Assembly (NCBI GenBank): GCA_031551355.1
Contig: JAVBNT010000006.1
Location: 124,001 to 188,000, forward strand
Source of the DNA: JAVBNT01 sp031551355
Lineage (GTDB): Bacteria; Vulcanimicrobiota; CADAWZ01
Reading direction: 5' to 3'
Length of the DNA stretch: 64,000 nt
The position numbers and the translations under genes were made by a program. This document shows positions 1-8,714 of the stretch, piece after piece; the stretch's first letter is position 1; each line of letters starts with the position of its first letter. Below the pieces are notes generated by a model that was not told the origin of the DNA, did not search any database, and worked only from the letters and a program-made list of their open reading frames with translations.

Positions 1-849
1 GTTTTGCCTTTTGATGGGAATACAGTAAGAATATGTTGACGCATCAATATGCTTCTTTGTATCGGGAAAAACCCTGTAAGGGCAGTTGCCCTGTTCGATT
101 GATGCCGAAAGTTTGATGGCCGTGCACTGTGAAATACCGGGTTTTGAACAAAAATCATTATTGCTCAGATACATCTCGGAAAAAGCTATTACCGTACGCA
201 ACGCCCCAAGGCGTGAGGATATAAGCTTTTCCATTTTCCTGATTTGAAAATTCTCGTCTTCATAAAAACATTTATAAATATCTTCGGCAAGAAGCTTTAT
301 TTTCATCTCCGACATACTACGGGCGTTGTTTTCAGCCCGCCTTACGGCCATTGCAATATAGCTGCAGGCAAACTTCAGATCGGATAATTTTTTCTTGCTC
401 CATTTTTGTGCGTTTTCAAAAAATATTGACAGGGTCCCCCATACATCACCTTCGCAAATCAACGGTTCACATATCATAGACATACGGTCATGCTTTACGG
501 AAACAAAATTTCCGTTGCCGTCGCCATTTATCCACTTATCAATATAAATCCCCTGACGATTTTTTACTGCAGAGCCCTCAGCCAAATCGGAGATCGCACT
601 GTGCGGTCCGCTAAAACTAAGCATTTTTTCAAAATCAAAAAGCCCGGAAAGTTCAAGAATATTTCTTGTATCGCATAAAGTCATTACATAACACGACGAG
701 CAATTAAAATATTCAGATACAATCCTGAGTATTTCAGAAAAGATTAAATCCGGTTCAATCAAAGAAGATAATTCGGCAAACTCCTGTAAGAGAGACTGCC
801 TGATATTTGATGAAGAGCCGGTTTCTTTTTCCGGAATAGAATCTCTCAT
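1..849 (-). CDS. GAF-domain sensor protein, partial (continues past window start)
   Basis: An open frame of 283 codons runs from an ATG at 849-847 to base 1 with no stop, so the C-terminal part lies outside the window. The ATG overlaps the miaB stop as ATGA, which implies translational coupling at the end of the ctpA-miaB transcript. The visible part looks like a GAF ligand-binding domain at about residues 20-170: a helix, a strand pair around ICEPLICEGDVWGTLSIFF, and a closing helix with MAVRRAENNA. A second region rich in Cys (residues about 235-270) resembles the start of another sensor fold. The output domain (kinase, phosphatase, cyclase or HD-GYP) cannot be seen, so no function beyond cytoplasmic sensing is proposed. 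Confidence 0.7.
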   Translation of the reverse strand, partial: MRDSIPEKETGSSSNIRQSLLQEFAELSSLIEPDLIFSEILRIVSEYFNCSSCYVMTLCDTRNILELSGLFDFEKMLSFSGPHSAISDLAEGSAVKNRQGIYIDKWINGDGNGNFVSVKHDRMSMICEPLICEGDVWGTLSIFFENAQKWSKKKLSDLKFACSYIAMAVRRAENNARSMSEMKIKLLAEDIYKCFYEDENFQIRKMEKLISSRLGALRTVIAFSEMYLSNNDFCSKPGISQCTAIKLSASIEQGNCPYRVFPDTKKHIDASTYSYCIPIKRQN

Positions 850-2159
850 TTCACCCCTTCTCCCATAAATCCCCAAGTATACCCTTTTAACAGCTTTACG
901 TTTGTCATTTTTCCAACCATTTCCGGCAAACCGGCAAAATTAACAACAGCTCTGGTTCTTGTTTTACCGGTTAAAAAATCGGAGTTTTTCCTTGACACAG
1001 TTTCAGGCAAAACTTCAACCACACTGCCTTCGGCAGAGACATGCTTGCTCATGGTAATTTCATTCTGCACTTTTATAAGCAGATTAAGCCTTTCCATCCT
1101 GTCGTTATGAGGGACGGAATCTTTCATTTTAACGGCGGCAGTGCCTTCACGCTCCGAATACGCGAACATAAAAGCGCCGTCAAGCCGTATTTCTTTTATA
1201 AAACTCAGCGTATTCTCAAACTGTGCCGCGGTTTCGCCGGGAAATCCGACGATTATATCGGTTGTAATCGCTATGCCGGGAATATATTTTCTCAGCATTT
1301 CAACAATAGACTTGAAATCCTGCGTCGTATAGTTACGGCCCATCCGGCGCAGAACAAGATCGTCTCCCGACTGCAGCGGCAGATGCACATGTTCGCAAAC
1401 CTTATCAAGAGAGGCCATAGTTCTGATAAAATCTTCACCGAAATTTGCCGGATGCGGCGAAGTAAACCTTATGCGTTTAAGGCCTTCAATGCCATTAATA
1501 GCCGTCAAAAGAGAAGCAAAATTACCAAAAGCAGGATTGTCCTTACCGTAAGCGTTAACATTCTGCCCTAGCAGCGTAATTTCAAGACCGCCCGAAGAAA
1601 CAAATTCTCTTACATCATCGAGAATATTCTCCGGTGTGCGGCTTACCATTGTGCCCCTGACAAAAGGAACGATACAGTAAGTGCAATGGCAGTCACATCC
1701 CTCGGAAATAGGAATCCAGGCGCAGCAAGAACTGTCGCGCAATACCGGAAGATGCTCAAAATTCATATCCTTCATATCACAAAGAAAGCGTCTTTTACCG
1801 GTTCTGGCAGTCTCTTCGAGATAATGAGGGAGCAATTCCAGATTCCTCGTCCCGATTACCAGATTCACATGCCTGAACCTTGAAAGCAGCCTTTTGCCGT
1901 CTTTTTGGGCAAGACAGCCGGCGACAACAATAATAAGGTTAGGATTTTGCAGCTTCAAATCGGCATACTGACCAAGACGGCCGTAAACCTTAACATCGGC
2001 CTTATTCCTGATACAGCAGGTATTTAATACGATAAGATCGGCATTCTCAATTTCAGCAGGTTCGGTATAACCAGCCGAAGCAATCAAACCGGCAATAACC
2101 TGAGAGTCGTATTCATTTTTTTGACACCCCAGCGTGAGTATATGGTATTTAAGATGCAT
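846..2159 (-). CDS. miaB: tRNA-2-methylthio-N6-dimethylallyladenosine synthase MiaB
   Basis: Radical SAM methylthiotransferase that converts i6A37 to ms2i6A37 in tRNAs reading U-starting codons. The 437-residue length is normal. The N-terminal UPF0004 domain has the three cluster cysteines C12 (LGCQKNEYDS), C48 (NTCCIRNKA) and C82 (AGCLAQ). The radical SAM cluster is C155-x3-C159-x2-C162 (EGCDCHCTYCIVPFVRG), followed by LLGQNVNAYG, which is typical of MiaB rather than RimO or MtaB. A C-terminal TRAM domain closes the protein. It begins 11 bases after the ctpA stop with an AAAAGGGG ribosome site, so it is probably cotranscribed with ctpA, and it overlaps the downstream GAF gene. Confidence 0.95.
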   Translation of the reverse strand: MHLKYHILTLGCQKNEYDSQVIAGLIASAGYTEPAEIENADLIVLNTCCIRNKADVKVYGRLGQYADLKLQNPNLIIVVAGCLAQKDGKRLLSRFRHVNLVIGTRNLELLPHYLEETARTGKRRFLCDMKDMNFEHLPVLRDSSCCAWIPISEGCDCHCTYCIVPFVRGTMVSRTPENILDDVREFVSSGGLEITLLGQNVNAYGKDNPAFGNFASLLTAINGIEGLKRIRFTSPHPANFGEDFIRTMASLDKVCEHVHLPLQSGDDLVLRRMGRNYTTQDFKSIVEMLRKYIPGIAITTDIIVGFPGETAAQFENTLSFIKEIRLDGAFMFAYSEREGTAAVKMKDSVPHNDRMERLNLLIKVQNEITMSKHVSAEGSVVEVLPETVSRKNSDFLTGKTRTRAVVNFAGLPEMVGKMTNVKLLKGYTWGFMGEGVK

Positions 2160-2170
2160 AAAACCCCTTT

Positions 2171-3553
2171 TTATTTCGTCCTCAAAAACTCAACGGCTTT
2201 TTGCAACTGCGTATCGCCCTTTTTCTTACCGACAAGTTTGACATCCATATCAAATTTTATATCGGGAGTAATCCCTTTTTTATTAATATTCCTGTTCTTG
2301 GGAGTAAAATAGTGTGCTACAGTGAGTTTAAACGCGCCGCCGTTAGACAATGGAATTACTTCCTGGACAGATCCCTTACCGTAACTTACGCCGCCCATCA
2401 ATGTCGCCAGAGAATAATCCTGAAGCGCGCCGGCGATAATTTCGGAAGCACTTGCCGAGTATTTATTAATGAGTACTACAATCGGAATTTTACCCAAAGA
2501 AATGTTACCGGTAGATCGGAAATACTGCTTTTGACCGCTCCTGTCGGAAACAGAAACAATTACGTTTCCACTGCCAATCAACTGGCTGCCTACCGCTGTT
2601 GCGGCATCAATAAGCCCGCCGCCGTTATTGCGCAGATCGATAATCAATCCTTTTATCCGCTTATTTTCAAGAGCAGAGACAGCCTTGGCAAACTCTGTCC
2701 CCGTATTGTCACCAAAAGTCCTAATTCTAATATATCCGTATTTATCTTCTATCAGTTTACAACTGACCGACTGAACCTTTATATTTTCCCTTTTCAATTT
2801 GAAAGATAGCATTGACGGTTCACCCTTACGTTTTATCGTAAGAGTGACAAAGGAACCTTCTTTACCTCTCATCTTGCCCATTGCCAGTTCTATCGGCATA
2901 TCTTTGGTCGGCGCCCCATCAATAGCGACAATATAATCTTCAGGCAAAATACCGGCCCTGTAGGCGGGAGTTCCTTCTATAGGCTCAAAAACAGTCAGTC
3001 TGTTGCCATTGGTTTTGTCCTGTTCTATAAAAACACCGATGCCGCCGAAAGATGTTGCCTGCATCTGTTCCATTAAAGTTGAGTACTCTTTGGGAGGAAG
3101 AAGAACCGTATAAGGATCTTTCAAAGCCTGCAGCATGCCTTCGATCGCCGCAAACCAGAGTAAGTCCCGGCTTACGGTCTTTGTTGCCGCCGCTTCAACA
3201 GACGACTCCACCGCCGACAGGCTTTCCGGGTTGAACTTTTGCGACGACTTGGCGGCTTTCAAAAGCTTGTTAACTTCATTTATACATCCCTTAAGCAAAA
3301 CCGAATCATCCGACATTTCCATATGTTTGGTCTTTAAAAGCATATACGCCGACTTGAAAAGTTTAAAATTAGGAGAAAAGCCGAGTTTTTTGGGATCTTT
3401 AATGTATTCGCTATAGTCAATATCAAGTTCATCGCTTTCCTTATCCTGCTTGGAATCTTTCTGACAAACTTCCAAAGCAGACACACAGGGAACGAATGCA
3501 ACGCAAAGATAAATAAAAATCAAAACAGACAGAAAAATGCTTTTAAATTTCAT
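2171..3553 (-). CDS. ctpA: C-terminal processing peptidase (S41, tail-specific protease)
   Basis: Exported serine peptidase of the CtpA/Prc family, which trims or degrades envelope proteins from their C termini. A signal peptide is visible at residues 1-27. A helical N-terminal part is followed by a PDZ domain at about 165-250 (SFGGIGVFIE, AYRAGILPEDYIVAIDG) and the S41 core with LIIDLRNNGGG. The catalytic pair is Ser370 (NKYSASASEI) and Lys393 (SYGKGSVQ). The length of 460 fits the family. The start is supported by GGAGG eight bases upstream. It lies upstream of miaB in the same direction and is separated from hpf by a 231-base spacer containing a terminator hairpin, so hpf is probably a separate unit. 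Confidence 0.93.
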   Translation of the reverse strand: MKFKSIFLSVLIFIYLCVAFVPCVSALEVCQKDSKQDKESDELDIDYSEYIKDPKKLGFSPNFKLFKSAYMLLKTKHMEMSDDSVLLKGCINEVNKLLKAAKSSQKFNPESLSAVESSVEAAATKTVSRDLLWFAAIEGMLQALKDPYTVLLPPKEYSTLMEQMQATSFGGIGVFIEQDKTNGNRLTVFEPIEGTPAYRAGILPEDYIVAIDGAPTKDMPIELAMGKMRGKEGSFVTLTIKRKGEPSMLSFKLKRENIKVQSVSCKLIEDKYGYIRIRTFGDNTGTEFAKAVSALENKRIKGLIIDLRNNGGGLIDAATAVGSQLIGSGNVIVSVSDRSGQKQYFRSTGNISLGKIPIVVLINKYSASASEIIAGALQDYSLATLMGGVSYGKGSVQEVIPLSNGGAFKLTVAHYFTPKNRNINKKGITPDIKFDMDVKLVGKKKGDTQLQKAVEFLRTK

Positions 3554-3649
3554 ATAAAATCCTCCATAGAAACATTTATGACGCTTTACAGGTTCAAAAA
3601 CGAGAATCTTGGGAGTTTCTTTTTACAAAACAGCGCCTAATTTAAAAAT

Positions 3650-3676
3650 TAGGGCGAGTTACCCCAACCCGCCCTA
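3650..3676 (-). terminator. Rho-independent terminator after hpf
   Basis: An 11-base stem with one mismatch (arms 3650-3660 and 3666-3676, TAGGGCG/CGCCCTA core, 5-base loop) is followed on the minus strand by AATTTTTAAA. It lies about 110 bases past the hpf stop. Smaller hairpins (for example arms 3730-3734/3739-3743) are also present in the spacer. Confidence 0.6.
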
Positions 3677-3784
3677 TTATATGTCACATTTGTTTATACG
3701 GCAAAGCCGCATCACCAATAAATGAAAACATCCGTCAGGATGCTCCCCGCCGTTATGCTTTAACAATAACGGGAAAGTAAAATT

Positions 3785-4348
3785 CTACTCAATAACAGGA
3801 TCAATCAATCCGTAACCTATCTGACATTTATAAACAACGTTGACACGTCCGTTATGAGAATTTACGAACACATAAAAACCGTGTCCGCGCGATTCCATAT
3901 CCATAATAGCATCTTTTACATCCATAGGTTTCGGATTAAAACGCCTTACAAGCTTTATTTCATCCTCAACTCCGATATCGGTGATATCATCATCTTCTTC
4001 TGCTCCACCTGCCGGTATTCCACTGGGAACGGTATAAGCCACATTTTCAGGCACCTTAACAGGTTTTCTTGTCATCTTTTCCTTCTGTTTTCTAAGCTGT
4101 CTTTCAAGCTTTTCAACAACGCTGTCAATGGAAGCATACATATCGCCCGTTCTTTCTTCTCCGCGCAGAACATATCCGCTTGTATGAACGGTAATATCCA
4201 CCATATGCCAATTGCGTTCCGTACTGAATGTAACATCTATGGAGATGATAGAATCGGAATATTTGGTGATTTTGCTTATCTTTTTCTCTGCATACTCTCT
4301 AAGTGCATCCGTAACATCAACATTCTTACCTTTAATCGTAAGTTGCAT
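3785..4348 (-). CDS. hpf: Long-form ribosome hibernation promoting factor
   Basis: Binds the 30S decoding region and dimerises 70S ribosomes into inactive 100S particles in stationary phase. The 187 residues split into an N-terminal RaiA/HPF fold (1-100, starting MQLTIKGKNVDVTDALREYA) and a C-terminal dimerisation domain (about 130-187, VRRFNPKPMDVKDAIMDME ending in GYGLIDPVIE). A charged linker (EEDDDITD) joins them. This long architecture dimerises ribosomes without a separate RMF. It is monocistronic by context: a terminator lies downstream and 380 bases without a gene lie upstream. A GAGAGG ribosome site precedes the ATG. Confidence 0.93.
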   Translation of the reverse strand: MQLTIKGKNVDVTDALREYAEKKISKITKYSDSIISIDVTFSTERNWHMVDITVHTSGYVLRGEERTGDMYASIDSVVEKLERQLRKQKEKMTRKPVKVPENVAYTVPSGIPAGGAEEDDDITDIGVEDEIKLVRRFNPKPMDVKDAIMDMESRGHGFYVFVNSHNGRVNVVYKCQIGYGLIDPVIE

Positions 4349-4728
4349 AGCTGTAACCTCTCTTATCCTTTTTATTATCTTGAGAGAAACTCACAAAAAA
4401 ATACTTCTATAATGTTCAGCTCTTTCCTGCAAGAGCACCGTAAGAAATGATACAATACCAAGGAGATGAGTTTCTGTTTACAATCTCTAAGATGGCGCAA
4501 ACGGCACATGGGATTCCATAATGTAAATACAAAATAAAAAATATCCTGAAAATATTTACACTTAAAATAAAAACAACTACAAAACGGCGGTATCATCTAT
4601 GGAAAAAACAAGAGCGGATACCCACTTTGACCAGCGACAAACCCTGTTTCACTTATTAAAAAGTCTAAAAGATATCAGTCATTGCGGCCTCCAAGCCGCA
4701 ATCTAAGTATTTCTTAGTAGTTTTGAGA
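4349..4728. other. Intergenic region between hpf and the arginase-fold gene
   Basis: These 380 bases show no credible gene. They should hold the hpf promoter on the minus strand, but I could not find a convincing -35/-10 pair. The right end carries a hairpin described separately. Confidence 0.4.
4681..4702 (-). terminator. Hairpin downstream of the arginase-fold gene
   Basis: A perfect 8-bp stem (ATTGCGGC/GCCGCAAT, 6-base loop) lies 26 bases past the stop of the minus-strand gene. The following bases on that strand, GACTGATATCTTTTA, are only weakly T-rich, so termination is plausible but not certain. Confidence 0.45.
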
Positions 4729-5619
4729 TTACGGCTCAAGCCCGCGCAGGACGTTTGTCAGCATTGCCGCCAAATTTTTGCCGGCAATACCGTTCTGATC
4801 CAGACTTGGGTTATAAATGGAGACACTCAGACCTTTGACATACCCTTCAGAGACCAGCCGAGACAGCAAATATTCGCACTCGGACAGCATTAAACCATCC
4901 GGCAGGCGGTAATCAACGGCCATATTTTGCGAATCATGGATAACATCGGTATCCAAATGCAGCCAAAATCCCCGGGCATCCATTTTCCCGATATCCTCCA
5001 AAACCATCGCGGCTACAGCTTCCGCCCCCTGCCTGCGTACATCATCCAACCCATAGCGGACAATTTCCGTCTGCGAAAGCTGTGCCGAGCCGTACAACAT
5101 GGTTTCCTTCTCATCTCTCTGACCGATATGAACAACATGAACATCCTCTACATACGGGCCGAGACCATCAATATCCGTAAGCAGCGACGCTCCGCGCCCG
5201 GTAACAATCGCCAAATCCATATCTGCCGCTTCACCGGTAACGGATTGTGAAGGCAGATAAAAATCCGCATGAGCATCAAACGTAACCAGTCCGTAAACCC
5301 CCAACTCTTTCAAAGCCGGCATGATACCAAGCAGGATGCTGCAATCACCGCCCAAAACCACCGGGAAACGCTCCAGAAAAAAAACACCGGTAACCGCTTC
5401 CTTTAAGCGCAGCGAAAAATCATAGAGAGCTTTGGCATTTATCATGCCGGAATCATCTCTTTGCCGACTGTAAAGATGGTTAAAATTCTCTACCTCAAGC
5501 AAAGGAGCCTGCGGGAGTATCAATGCATTCAGGCCGTAACCGAGCAGGGCATCCGCCAAAAATTCCACTCCGGACGGACGCAAACCCAAAATCGAAGGGG
5601 CCTTTACAAATTGCAACAT
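4729..5619 (-). CDS. Arginase/agmatinase-family ureohydrolase with Cys in the GGDHS motif
   Basis: Predicted cytoplasmic binuclear-metal amidinohydrolase. The ATG at 5619 is chosen over an upstream in-frame ATG because GAGGAGG sits seven bases before it; this gives 296 residues, the usual family size. Metal-binding motifs are DAHAD (D115, H117, D119) and HLDTDV (D213, D215). The first motif reads GGDCS (G90-S94), so the histidine that binds manganese in classical arginases is Cys93 here. That pattern occurs in a branch annotated only as arginase family, so the substrate (arginine, agmatine, formiminoglutamate or another guanidino compound) is open. It is transcribed away from the phosphatase-fold gene, with only about 120 bases between the starts. 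Confidence 0.85.
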   Translation of the reverse strand: MLQFVKAPSILGLRPSGVEFLADALLGYGLNALILPQAPLLEVENFNHLYSRQRDDSGMINAKALYDFSLRLKEAVTGVFFLERFPVVLGGDCSILLGIMPALKELGVYGLVTFDAHADFYLPSQSVTGEAADMDLAIVTGRGASLLTDIDGLGPYVEDVHVVHIGQRDEKETMLYGSAQLSQTEIVRYGLDDVRRQGAEAVAAMVLEDIGKMDARGFWLHLDTDVIHDSQNMAVDYRLPDGLMLSECEYLLSRLVSEGYVKGLSVSIYNPSLDQNGIAGKNLAAMLTNVLRGLEP

Positions 5620-5739
5620 GCTTTTCCTCCTCAATATATTAAAACCTTTACGAAACACAGCAGGACGGAAGGCAGGATTAAGCCATGGAGAGACAAATTC
5701 TTTCTTTATAAAAATATTTTAAGAAAAATTCAGAAAAAA

Positions 5740-6507
5740 ATGGAAAAATCATACTCAATGCTGTCTTTGGCCCCGACGATATGCCGTATAATGGGCATAT
5801 CGTCAAACAGTATATCAGCCAAACCCGAACTACCGCTGAAATATGAGGGCATAAACGGCGAAAGAATCTGTTTAATCACAGTAGACGCAATGGGCATTTC
5901 TTCATTGAAACGCCACTCAATGCGAATACCTTTCCTTAATGACAAATCAATCGGAAACATTATGAGAATACGATCCGAAAAACCATGTTCCACGGCTGTG
6001 AATCTTACATCTATGGCTACCGGCAAAGATTTCTCAGCACATAAAATACTTAAAAAAAATCAGAAAATTACCTGCAGCACATTTATTGATATTATGTCGA
6101 GATGCGGACTCAGCACAGCCGCCGTCTCATACCGTGAAAGCACATTGCTGAGTATTATCGCCAACACGCCAGCCCGAATAATATCCTCAGAATATCCAAG
6201 AGACGACGAGACGGCTTATCTGACTTTAAAAGAAATAAAAAACAGGGCTCATAATTTTATCTGGGTTCATTTTATGGATTTTGACAAGGTGGGACACCGG
6301 TGCGGTCCTTACAGCAGCGACGCGGCTAAAGCCATTAACAATATAGACCGGCTGACAAACGAAATTTACCGTCAATGCACGGACAACGGATATACGCTGA
6401 TCATCAATGCCGATCACGGACAGCATGGCACGGATGGCGATCTTTACGGAGTCCACGACGGCAGCAGCGATGAGGATCTGTTTACCCCTTTTATACTGCC
6501 TGCCTGA
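5740..6507 (+). CDS. Alkaline-phosphatase-superfamily phosphodiesterase/phosphatase
   Basis: A compact 255-residue hydrolase of the alkaline phosphatase fold, close in motif to nucleotide pyrophosphatase/phosphodiesterases. Metal ligand D49 lies in LITVDAMG. The nucleophile region is KPCSTAVNLTSMATG (S84/T85). The second metal set is D180/D182/H186 (FMDFDKVGHRCGP), D225-H226 (NADHGQHG) and H239 (GVHDG). No signal peptide is seen, so it is probably cytoplasmic. The frame is open further upstream across the arginase start, but similarity to the fold begins near the ATG at 5740, which has only an A-rich leader and no clear ribosome site. Substrate unknown. Confidence 0.75.
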   Translation: MEKSYSMLSLAPTICRIMGISSNSISAKPELPLKYEGINGERICLITVDAMGISSLKRHSMRIPFLNDKSIGNIMRIRSEKPCSTAVNLTSMATGKDFSAHKILKKNQKITCSTFIDIMSRCGLSTAAVSYRESTLLSIIANTPARIISSEYPRDDETAYLTLKEIKNRAHNFIWVHFMDFDKVGHRCGPYSSDAAKAINNIDRLTNEIYRQCTDNGYTLIINADHGQHGTDGDLYGVHDGSSDEDLFTPFILPA

Positions 6508-6599
6508 TAATTAAGATTCATCGCAGTGACAAACGGGATTACAAAGATTCATAGAAAAAATTAATATCAATCAATACGGTGCGGCAACGCAATTTAAGA

Positions 6600-8246
6600 T
6601 TATAATTCAGCAGGGGAAGACTTTGGGCTGACGTCAGCATCTTCGGATTGGTTTTCCGAATCGGCAGACCCGGTCCCCAAATCCTCAGATTGAGGCCCCC
6701 GGTCGGTTGGCGTTGAATCGGCAGACGGAGTCTCCAGCTCGTCCAGATCTATAACATTTCGGGTTTCCGAATTATAGACATCGGCATCACTGCGATTTTG
6801 CGGCATGGATTGCCCTTTTTGCACAATCTCGATCTCGCTCGGCTCGGTTACAAAGATCTGCGGAACAATCTGATTTTCAATCTCAGTCGTTCCTATACGC
6901 CCTTTAACCTTGACAATAGCGTTCAAATACTCTTCTTCAAAAACACGTTTGACTTTGACCGGATCATAAAGCCCGTTAGGCTCTTTGCCAATATTGAATT
7001 TACTGTAATGCTCGGTATAAACACCTATTCTGAAATTATTTGCCCTGTTGCCATAGACAAAATAAAGATAAACATTTCCGCGGTCGGTTGTGAAGACTTC
7101 GGAAATTTTACCTTCTACTTCCCTGATTTTTCCTTTATTTTTTACCGCATCCTGCCACTCTATCGGTTTGGGGGAATTGTCCCACACAAAATAGAAAACA
7201 GCACTGCAGGCAATTACGACGCCGATAATAAATCCGAATAAAACCGGTATAAAGCTTTCTTTTTTCGGCAAAGCATCGTTCTCCGCTTTGCTTTTGCTCT
7301 CTTTACGGGGCTTTACTTCCTTTTCGGCAGTTACTTTAGGTTCAGAGACCTTTTTCTCCGGCTCCTCAAGCTCTTTCGGGGCAGCAGCAGGTTCCTTTTT
7401 GGGAACAGATGATTCTCCCTGCAAAGCCCTGCGCATCTCGTCAATAGTCTGGAAACGTTCATTCGGGTCTATTTTCAGCGCTTTTTCAATAACGGACGCA
7501 AAAGTATTGGTAATCTGTTTGTTGTAAAGCCTTACAGGCGGAAAATCAAAGGGTTCACAGTCAACGGCTTTGCCGTTCGTAAGAATAAAATGAAGGGTAG
7601 CGCCAATCGTATAAATATCGGAGCGGGTGTCTGTCTGGGCTCCTCCGTAATGTTCCGGGGATGCGGTAATCATTGAGCCCATATGTTCCGTATCCTGATG
7701 CTTGCCTTCCTTAAAAGTTCTGGCAATGCCAAAATCTATCAGCTTGATTTTTCCCTGACGGTCAAGCATGATATTTTTCGGTTTGAGGTCACGGTAAATA
7801 ACCGGCGGATTCTGGTTGTGCAGATATTCAAAAATATCAAGCAGCTGAAGTGCCCAGTCTCTGACTACCGATTCGGCCAAATAGATATCGGAACCCAGCG
7901 GGACTTTTCTGTCCAGAGTAAACCCGTCGATGAACTCCATGATCAGATAGCAAAAGCCGTCTTCCTCAAAAAGGTCAAGAACCTCAACAATACCCGGATT
8001 GCTAAGCCTCTCAAGCACAGACTTTTCCTGGGTAAGCGACATTACATTTCGCGTATCGGTAGCATCTACTTCCTTGACGATATAGGATTCGCCGCTCTTT
8101 TCACCGCGGTAGATGATACTCATACCGCCGGAAGTCAAATAATTGACCTTATAAGATCCCTTTAAAACGGTATCTTCAGGCAAAACCATCACAGCAAGGC
8201 CGTCACGCTCTTTTTTCCCATCAGGAGCAGGAACTCTGAAACCCAA
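6600..8246 (-). CDS. Membrane-anchored Hanks-type Ser/Thr protein kinase
   Basis: Eukaryote-like kinase of 548 residues. The kinase domain covers about 28-280: glycine-rich loop LTSGGMSIIYRG, ATP lysine K58, catalytic D153 in YRDLKPKN, DFG at 171-173, and APE-like SPEH. A Lys/Glu/Pro-rich juxtamembrane segment (283-330) leads to one membrane helix (about 332-354). The remaining 190 residues, outside the membrane, contain a beta-rich region (365-470) I cannot name and an acidic Ser-rich tail. It lacks PASTA repeats. The start is a TTG at 8246 with CGGAGG six bases upstream. It follows yjbQ by 72 bases on the same strand and may be cotranscribed. Confidence 0.88.
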   Translation of the reverse strand: MGFRVPAPDGKKERDGLAVMVLPEDTVLKGSYKVNYLTSGGMSIIYRGEKSGESYIVKEVDATDTRNVMSLTQEKSVLERLSNPGIVEVLDLFEEDGFCYLIMEFIDGFTLDRKVPLGSDIYLAESVVRDWALQLLDIFEYLHNQNPPVIYRDLKPKNIMLDRQGKIKLIDFGIARTFKEGKHQDTEHMGSMITASPEHYGGAQTDTRSDIYTIGATLHFILTNGKAVDCEPFDFPPVRLYNKQITNTFASVIEKALKIDPNERFQTIDEMRRALQGESSVPKKEPAAAPKELEEPEKKVSEPKVTAEKEVKPRKESKSKAENDALPKKESFIPVLFGFIIGVVIACSAVFYFVWDNSPKPIEWQDAVKNKGKIREVEGKISEVFTTDRGNVYLYFVYGNRANNFRIGVYTEHYSKFNIGKEPNGLYDPVKVKRVFEEEYLNAIVKVKGRIGTTEIENQIVPQIFVTEPSEIEIVQKGQSMPQNRSDADVYNSETRNVIDLDELETPSADSTPTDRGPQSEDLGTGSADSENQSEDADVSPKSSPAEL

Positions 8247-8318
8247 AACAAACCTCCGATTTATAAAAACCTCAGAAATTGTAATTCAATTAACAGCCCA
8301 ACTATCCTGCAAGGAAAA

Positions 8319-8714
8319 CTACTGCGGGATTATCTGAACATGAAGTTTACGGCGTCTGGGACCGTCAAATTCACAAAAATAAATTCCCTGCCAGGTCCCA
8401 AGAACCAATTTGCCGTCATTGATAATCAAATGCTCCGAAAAACCGACAAGCATCGACTTCAGATGAGCGTCGGAATTCCCCTCGGAATGGCGGAAGGTAG
8501 ACAAACACGGGATCAGGGAACTCAAATGGTTTTTAATATCGGTGACGACATCAGGATCGGCACACTCATTGATCGTAACGGCACAGGTGGTATGAGGGAC
8601 GAAAAGAACACAAATCCCGTTTTTAACTCCGCTCTCGGCCACACAATTCTTTACAATCGAAGTTATATCAAGCATCTCTATCCTCGACGGTGTCGTTATA
8701 TCAACTGTTTTCAC
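8319..8714 (-). CDS. yjbQ: YjbQ/UPF0047 family protein (secondary thiamine-phosphate synthase)
   Basis: A 131-residue single-domain protein of the YjbQ family; E. coli YjbQ has weak thiamine-phosphate synthase activity, and the true role is not established. Family signatures are FVPHTTCAVTINE, the DI..HL stretch, RHSEGNSDAHLKSMLVG and LGTWQGIYFCEFDGPR. The start is a GTG at 8714 with GGAGG nine bases upstream, inside the end of the ABC permease gene (14-base overlap). This places it as third gene of the metal-transporter operon. Confidence 0.88.
   Translation of the reverse strand: MKTVDITTPSRIEMLDITSIVKNCVAESGVKNGICVLFVPHTTCAVTINECADPDVVTDIKNHLSSLIPCLSTFRHSEGNSDAHLKSMLVGFSEHLIINDGKLVLGTWQGIYFCEFDGPRRRKLHVQIIPQ

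Noticed and set aside
1041..1571. Open frame on the plus strand inside miaB
   Set aside because: It lies opposite a well-conserved gene, with no start signal and no recognisable product.
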